A stretch of 64,000 nucleotides of DNA from Rhizobium lentis (GTDB lineage Bacteria; Pseudomonadota; Alphaproteobacteria; Rhizobiales; Rhizobiaceae): contig NZ_CP071454.1 of the NCBI RefSeq assembly GCF_017352135.1, positions 3,931,001-3,995,000 on the forward strand, given 5' to 3'. Of this stretch, positions 59,952-64,000 are shown one piece after another. The first letter of the stretch is position 1, and the number at the start of each line of letters is the position of its first letter. Under the pieces are notes generated by a model. The model saw only the letters and a program-made list of their open reading frames with translations. It was not told where the DNA came from and did no database searches. The position numbers were made by a program, and so were the translations under genes.

Positions 59952-61230
59952 TTCCGCCTCCGATCGCCCGGTCGATATGGTCGCCGATGAAGTCCGTTAC
60001 ACGTCGCATCGGATCCGTGTCTAGGTGCGCATAGCGCTGCGTTGTGGCCATGTTCTTGTGGCCGAGGAGCTTTCCAATAATCGGCAATCCCTGGCCGCCG
60101 CCTGCGCCGATGCTTGCATAGGTGTGTCGGAGGTCGTGAAGTCTAAGCTTATCCAGGCCGGCGCGGCGCGTCACTGCCTTCCATGGCCGGTCAAGGTCTG
60201 CGCGCGGCGCTTCGTTCTCCGTGCCGGCATCCGCACCAGCTATCACATATTTTCCAATTCGGGTCAGATTCGTAAGGATTGCCTGCGCCTGGGGTGACAA
60301 AATCACCGGCTTCTTGCCCGTCTTGGAGTCCGGCAGAAACAAGATACCTCGCTCGAGGTCGACGTCTGACCACATGAGCTTCAAGATTTCACTGCGCCGG
60401 CAGCCGGTAAAGAGATATAGCCTTATGGCGGCTATTGCGTGCTCGCCGTAGACAGTTCGACGGTTCTCAGCCTTGTTCGCGTGCTTAGCCTTGGCTTTCG
60501 TCTCGTCAATTTCATAGGGAAGGCCGATCGTTTCGGCCTCAGTAAGGGCCGCGGCCAGTGCTCCGATTTCTTCGGACGTCAGAAAGCGCTCGATCTGGTT
60601 TTCCTTGAAGCGCTCGATAGACGTGACCGGATTGAAGCCGACGGGGACGATCCTCAAGTCTTGCGCCCAGCCGTATATGGCTGACAGAGCGGCCAGCGCG
60701 CGATTGGCCATTGTGCGCCCACCGTTGGCCTTGTTTGTTTTGCCACGGATGATCTTTGCCTGCATGCGGAGCACGTCAGATGGCTCCACGAGAGAGAATT
60801 TCATGCTTCCAAGCACGGGCCTGATGTAGCGTTCTACGGCCAATTTGTATTCGCCGTATGTCCTGGGCTTACGCTTAATCCGCACGTGCTCTTCAAGCCA
60901 TGAGTCGGCGACTTCAGCGACCGTTTGGCCTTTGCGCTCGTCAGACCTTGACGCGGCGGGATCCGAGCCGAGCGTCACGCGGGCGAGGGTGCGCGATGCT
61001 TCGTCCCGGGCCGCCTCCGGCGAGTGAGTGGCTAGTGTGCCGATCTTGATGCGCTTCTTCGAAACGCCGCGGCCGCCGGCGCCAGGCCGGTACTCGATAA
61101 TCCACGACTTGGCGCCGGTCGGCATTACCTTAAGACCGAAACCCTTGAGGGTGGCGTCGTAATAGATGGTAGGCTTTGCGCTGGGCACGATGTCCGCAAG
61201 CGCCTTACGGCTGATTTTGATTGTCGGCAA
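59935..61230 (-). CDS. int: Tyrosine-recombinase integrase
   Basis: This 431-residue integrase has an N-terminal arm-binding DUF4102-type domain (ADIVPSAKPTIYYDATLKGF, LKVMPTGAKSWIIEYRPGA), a SAM-like core-binding domain and a catalytic domain. The catalytic residues are R in LFTGCRRSEILKLMWSD, HxxR in LHDLRHTYASIGAG, H in LLGHKNMATTQRY, and the nucleophilic Tyr in QRYAHL. It starts at TTG 61230 after GAGGGG. It reads inward from attR and must mediate insertion at tRNA-Lys. Confidence 0.97.
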   Translation of the reverse strand: MPTIKISRKALADIVPSAKPTIYYDATLKGFGLKVMPTGAKSWIIEYRPGAGGRGVSKKRIKIGTLATHSPEAARDEASRTLARVTLGSDPAASRSDERKGQTVAEVADSWLEEHVRIKRKPRTYGEYKLAVERYIRPVLGSMKFSLVEPSDVLRMQAKIIRGKTNKANGGRTMANRALAALSAIYGWAQDLRIVPVGFNPVTSIERFKENQIERFLTSEEIGALAAALTEAETIGLPYEIDETKAKAKHANKAENRRTVYGEHAIAAIRLYLFTGCRRSEILKLMWSDVDLERGILFLPDSKTGKKPVILSPQAQAILTNLTRIGKYVIAGADAGTENEAPRADLDRPWKAVTRRAGLDKLRLHDLRHTYASIGAGGGQGLPIIGKLLGHKNMATTQRYAHLDTDPMRRVTDFIGDHIDRAIGGGNGQAA

Positions 61231-61249
61231 TTTCCCCTCACTTCATTTA

Positions 61250-61270
61250 GTCGCCACCGAGTCGCCACCG
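61250..61270 (+). repeat. Right candidate integrase arm site
   Basis: This 21-bp block is identical and in the same orientation as at 20688-20708: two GTCGCCACCG units with an A between. It lies 20 bp upstream of the int start and ~112 bp from attR. The second unit also forms the inverted repeat GTCGCC-ACC-GGCGAC, which could let integrase or a partner repress int. Confidence 0.6.
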
Positions 61271-61382
61271 GCGACAGAAACACGGTGAAACTCGATGATG
61301 CATTCAACGGGAATATAGGAACAAAATGACGAAAAAACAATGCAATAGGAAACAGAAGGAAATTCGATGAAACACAACAAGC

Positions 61383-61431
61383 CTGACTTTTAATCAGTAG
61401 GTCTCGGGTTCGAACCCCGACGCTCTCACCA
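61383..61431 (+). mobile_element. attR core
   Basis: This is an exact copy of the 49-nt 3' end of tRNA-Lys. The acceptor 5' half and D arm are missing, so it is not a tRNA gene. Host sequence continues right after the CCA. The stretch 61432-61625 shows no gene. Confidence 0.95.
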
Positions 61432-61625
61432 TAAAATAGCAATGATTTCCATGTTTTAATTGGGTTGGTTGGCGCGAAACATTACCGCTGTCTACCGATT
61501 TTGCAGCGCGTATTGCGCACCTTTACGGCACATGATTGTCACGTGGCACATGGAAAGCCCGCCGGAGTGGAACTCCGACGGGCTCGCCTGTCGAGCGCCA
61601 AGGTTGGTTTGCGTGGCGCCGCCGG

Positions 61626-61934
61626 CTAAAAATCAAAGTAAACGGTCACACCTGACCGACGATAGGGGTATGGGTCGCGATAGCCGTAATAGTCGCGATA
61701 CCCGTAATACCGCGGACGATAGCAGGAACCGTAATACCGGCAGTCGCGGTAGGCGTATCGCTGTTTCCAGTGGCGTTTCGCATGCCATTTCCGATGGCTC
61801 CGGTGTTTGACCTGCTCGATGTCGGGGCTGTGCAGCTGTACTGCGTTCGGCACGACAATCGGCGCGGCGTTTAGCGGCAAGGCGAAAGATGCAGACAAGA
61901 CCATGGCTGCAAGTGAGGAAAAAAGCATCTTCAT
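61626..61934 (-). CDS. Secreted His/Tyr/Arg-rich protein, resident host copy
   Basis: This 102-residue protein has signal peptide KMLFSSLAAMVLSASFALPL and a mature region with HRSHRKWHAKRHWKQRYAYR and CRYYGSCYRPRYYGYRDYYG, ending GVTVYFDF. It lies about 190 bp beyond attR and is the likely source, or a sibling, of the prophage gene at 57648. Probably exported; function unknown. Confidence 0.85.
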   Translation of the reverse strand: MKMLFSSLAAMVLSASFALPLNAAPIVVPNAVQLHSPDIEQVKHRSHRKWHAKRHWKQRYAYRDCRYYGSCYRPRYYGYRDYYGYRDPYPYRRSGVTVYFDF

Positions 61935-62270
61935 CGGCGCATCCTTTCAGGCTGCGATTCTGAGTTAACAAGCATTAACCTCCGATGAACGGCTGCGCGC
62001 TCCCCGGAAATGCGCCGGCCGGTGCGCCTCAGGGAGAGGGTGGTGCTCGTGTTCGTCTAGTGTCGCGGTTGCTGCTCGCAAAACCGCTCGCGACCTCGAG
62101 GGTGCCGACGTTATCGCCATCGCCACCAACCTCGCCGAGACCTCGCAAAACCATGCGTGTCGCAGCCGACGCGCAGGATAGGCCGAGGTCTGTGAATTCG
62201 CCCAAAGTCACAGGAACCAACTTCCATCGCGGTTCGTTTTGTTCGCATCAACGAATAGGAGAAATCCGCC
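61935..62270. other. Gene-free spacer holding the leader of the His/Tyr-rich gene
   Basis: Of this 336-bp stretch, the part 61935-~62025 is the leader shared in inverted form with 57555-57647. The remainder up to the CsbD gene has no credible reading frame. The CsbD promoter should be here, but I see no clear consensus. Confidence 0.6.
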
Positions 62271-62474
62271 ATGGATTGGAATCGTGTGGAAGGAAATTGG
62301 AAGCAGGCGAAAGGCAAGATCAAGGAGCAGTGGGGCAAACTCACGGACGATGATCTCGACCAGATCGCGGGCAAGCGCGACCAATTGGAAGGCAAAATAC
62401 AGGAACGCTATGGCATCGAAAGGGATCGCGTCAAACGCGACGTCGATGACTGGTGCGGTCGCCAGACTTGGTAG
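62271..62474 (+). CDS. CsbD-family stress protein
   Basis: This 67-residue protein starts MDWNRVEGNWKQAKGKIKEQ and contains WGKLTDDDLDQIAGKRDQLE and GKIQERYGIERD, the full CsbD (YjbJ-like) pattern. Members are abundant hydrophilic proteins induced by general stress. GGAG lies upstream. A C-terminal DWCGRQTW tail is a small variation. Confidence 0.95.
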   Translation: MDWNRVEGNWKQAKGKIKEQWGKLTDDDLDQIAGKRDQLEGKIQERYGIERDRVKRDVDDWCGRQTW

Positions 62475-62552
62475 CGCCTGAACAGGAACCCGGCAATCGC
62501 CGGGTTTTTGTTATCGATGAGGCCGGGGCCGCCTCCTCGCAATGCCGAGCGG

Positions 62553-62798
62553 TCAAGGTGCTGCCGGGATCTCGAAGTAGCCGCCGAAAGCCAACAGAAG
62601 GGCGCCGATCGCAATAACGGCCAAGGCTGGCCAGTTGTGCGACAGGCCGAGGAACCTCAGGCCCTGGCGTCGTGGTTCCAGCGTCGTGCCGCCTTGCGGC
62701 AATTGATGCGGATTGCTCGGCTTTCGGAGAAGCGCCGAAGAGAAGAGAAAAAGAAGTCCGCCGATTATGAGAGCGGCGCCGATCAGGATTGCCCACAT
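62553..62798 (-). CDS. Small two-helix membrane protein
   Basis: This 81-residue protein starts at ATG 62798 with GGAGG 5 nt upstream. Two hydrophobic helices (AILIGAALIIGGLLFLFSSA and WPALAVIAIGALLLAFGGYF) flank a loop, QGGTTLEPRRQGLRF. Similar small proteins are common in Rhizobium. Function unknown. Confidence 0.7.
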   Translation of the reverse strand: MWAILIGAALIIGGLLFLFSSALLRKPSNPHQLPQGGTTLEPRRQGLRFLGLSHNWPALAVIAIGALLLAFGGYFEIPAAP

Positions 62799-63005
62799 GG
62801 TAGCCTCCGCTAGCAAGGTGCGTGTAGATAAACCAGATGCGCACCGGATCGTTCCGTGCGGGTCTATTCGATCGCCAATCAATGCGGTGGCGACGGCGAA
62901 CAGCCCGATATCCCGAATGCGGTGGCGGGAAGTCCACAGGCTTCATTCTCGGAACCAAAAGCGCTCGCATTAACTTTGACTCCCGAGTTATCCTGGAGGT
63001 CCACG

Positions 63006-63176
63006 ATGGACAGGACACCGAAAACGGCCATCCGCGGAATGATGTTGTACGTGCTCGTTCTTCTCGTCTTGGGCATTCTGGCGGGCGCCGTTTACACAAT
63101 CTATGGCCATCCGGCCGATCCGTCCGAGCAACCAGCTGCTCAGACCATACCGCAGAAAGCAACAGCCCCGCAGTGA
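63006..63176 (+). CDS. Small single-helix membrane protein
   Basis: This 56-residue protein starts at ATG 63006 behind GGAGG. A cytoplasmic start, DRTPKTAIRG, precedes one helix (MMLYVLVLLVLGILAGAVYT) and a proline/glutamine-rich exported tail. No named family. It is well expressed by its ribosome site and probably real. Confidence 0.65.
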   Translation: MDRTPKTAIRGMMLYVLVLLVLGILAGAVYTIYGHPADPSEQPAAQTIPQKATAPQ

Positions 63177-63514
63177 GAGGCGCTGGTCAGCTGCTTTTGA
63201 TCGCCGAGAACGAATGGTGAAAGGCAAAGCGTTTGCCAGATCCGGCGTCCACCCGGTCTGGTCATGCTGAAACACCTGGGTTCCACCGCCGGAAATCTCG
63301 CAAGCGGCAAGCGATATGGGCTTTGGAAAGCAAGGCAGAGATTCTGTCGCAAGTCCTTCCCACCAGTAGAGAGCTTATACTTATAGGGGGAACAACCTGC
63401 GACAGGGAAATCGGCATCCGGGCGGGACTTACGAAATCAAGGAGAATCAGCCGGCCAGGTCGGCCCGGAATGCCGGCTATTGCGCTCGGCTAATCTGAAC
63501 GGAGGAGTTTGCGG
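63177..63514. other. Spacer without recognised gene
   Basis: I see no convincing gene in these 338 bp. A 40-codon frame from ~63264 to 63386 lacks a ribosome site. The last bases hold the GGAGGAG of the following monooxygenase gene. Confidence 0.5.
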
Positions 63515-64000
63515 ATGAAAGAACATGCGGTCGTAATCGCTGGCGGCGGGCCGACGGGGCTGATGCTGGCGGGCGAATTGGCCTTGGCGGGCATCGATGT
63601 CGCCATCGTCGAACGCCGCGAAAATCAGGAGATCGTCGGTTCACGGGCCGGCGGTCTGAGTGCGCGCACGCTCGAGGTTCTCGATCAGCGCGGCATCGTC
63701 GACCGGTTCCTCGCGGAAGGGCAGGTCGCCCAGGTCACCGGATTTGCCGTCACACGGCTCGATATCAGCGATTTCCCGACGCGTCACAATTACGGGCTGG
63801 CGCTGCGGCAGAAACATATCGAGCGCATCCTGGCCGGCTGGGTCGGCGAACTGCCGGTGGCGATCTATCGCGGCCGCGAACTCACCGGTTTCGTGCAGGA
63901 TGACACCGGCGTCAGCATCGAGTTCTCCGATGGGGCTCAGCTCAGGGCAGGCTATCTCGTCGGCTGCGATGGCGGCCGCAGTCTGGTACGCAAGACGGCC
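63515..64000 (+). CDS. FAD-dependent aromatic monooxygenase, N-terminal part
   Basis: The first 162 residues are visible and the gene runs past the window end. The Rossmann motif is VVIAGGGPTGLMLAGELALA, followed by the ribose-binding VAIVERRE. GGLSARTLEVLDQRGIVDRF and the DG motif LVGCDGGRSLVRK follow, as in PHBH/pentachlorophenol hydroxylase-type enzymes. GGAGGAG precedes ATG 63515. The substrate cannot be told. Confidence 0.9.
   Translation, partial: MKEHAVVIAGGGPTGLMLAGELALAGIDVAIVERRENQEIVGSRAGGLSARTLEVLDQRGIVDRFLAEGQVAQVTGFAVTRLDISDFPTRHNYGLALRQKHIERILAGWVGELPVAIYRGRELTGFVQDDTGVSIEFSDGAQLRAGYLVGCDGGRSLVRKTA

Larger units (their letters stand above)
20591..61431. mobile_element. Complete HK97-type siphovirus prophage integrated at tRNA-Lys
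   Basis: The ~40.8-kb element is bounded by the 49-bp direct repeats and carries integrase, replication, packaging, head, long-tail, lysis and cargo modules in a normal lambda-like order. All expected structural genes are intact, so it may be inducible. The HK97-type protease and capsid, tail tube, tape measure and lambda J-like tip indicate a siphovirus. The right 10 kb is a cargo mosaic. Confidence 0.95.

Noticed and set aside
61383..61431. A second tRNA-Lys gene
   Set aside because: Only the 3' 49 nt are present. The acceptor 5' strand, D arm and 5' half of the anticodon stem are missing, so it is the attR duplicate.

Overview
The window is an alphaproteobacterial chromosome segment, most likely from the Rhizobium etli/leguminosarum group. 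The reasons are the gene order dus-ntrB-ntrC-(...)-ntrY-ntrX-dat-hfq-hflX-mazG, the high GC with strong GAGG-type ribosome sites, and rhizobial intergenic palindromes. About 20.5 kb of host backbone is followed by a complete-looking ~40.8 kb prophage (20591-61431) and ~2.6 kb of host backbone on the far side.

Host left arm (1-20563). It starts with the end of a tRNA-dihydrouridine synthase gene, then two nitrogen-sensing two-component systems, NtrB/NtrC and NtrY/NtrX, with an aldo-keto reductase and a small membrane protein between them. Next come a D-amino-acid aminotransferase, the RNA chaperone Hfq, the GTPase HflX, MazG and a nucleoside deaminase. A siroheme/sulfite-reduction operon follows (cysG, DUF2849, cysI, DUF934), then a UbiH-like flavoprotein, an AEC permease and CcdA. 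The arm ends in tRNA-Lys(UUU), the prophage insertion site.

Prophage. The 49-nt 3' end of tRNA-Lys is duplicated exactly at 61383-61431. A tyrosine integrase lies at the right end. Identical paired 10-mers sit just inside both ends and look like integrase arm sites. Early genes (20.8-25.2 kb) include an HTH protein and a prim-pol/RepA-type helicase followed by an iteron-like array. A small minus-strand cargo patch lies at 25.3-26.8 kb. Late genes (27.1-50.4 kb) form an HK97-type head module (HNH, TerS/TerL, portal, protease, capsid, connectors) and a long non-contractile tail module. The tail module has a -1 frameshifted tail chaperone, a tape measure with a lysozyme-like domain, NlpC/P60, a J-like tip protein and a fibre. 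A lysis cassette (membrane-anchored GH24 endolysin, Rz/Rz1, holin candidate) and an SGNH esterase end the late block.

Accessory right end (50.4-59.6 kb). This mosaic part is locally poorer in GC. It carries a SEC-C/HExxH putative metalloprotease, a Doc-type Fic toxin with an unusual large partner, a secreted SNase-like nuclease and three tandem paralogous HTH/winged-helix proteins. It also carries an RHH regulator paired with an Mrr-like nuclease, a second HNH protein, a captured copy of a host His/Tyr-rich secreted protein whose resident homologue lies just outside attR, and a membrane-tailed protein of unknown function. These look like lysogenic-conversion or anti-phage cargo; that role is inferred. 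No CI/LexA-like repressor was recognised.

Host right arm (61432-64000). It holds the resident His/Tyr-rich protein gene, a CsbD-family stress protein, two small membrane proteins and the start of a FAD-dependent aromatic monooxygenase that runs off the window.
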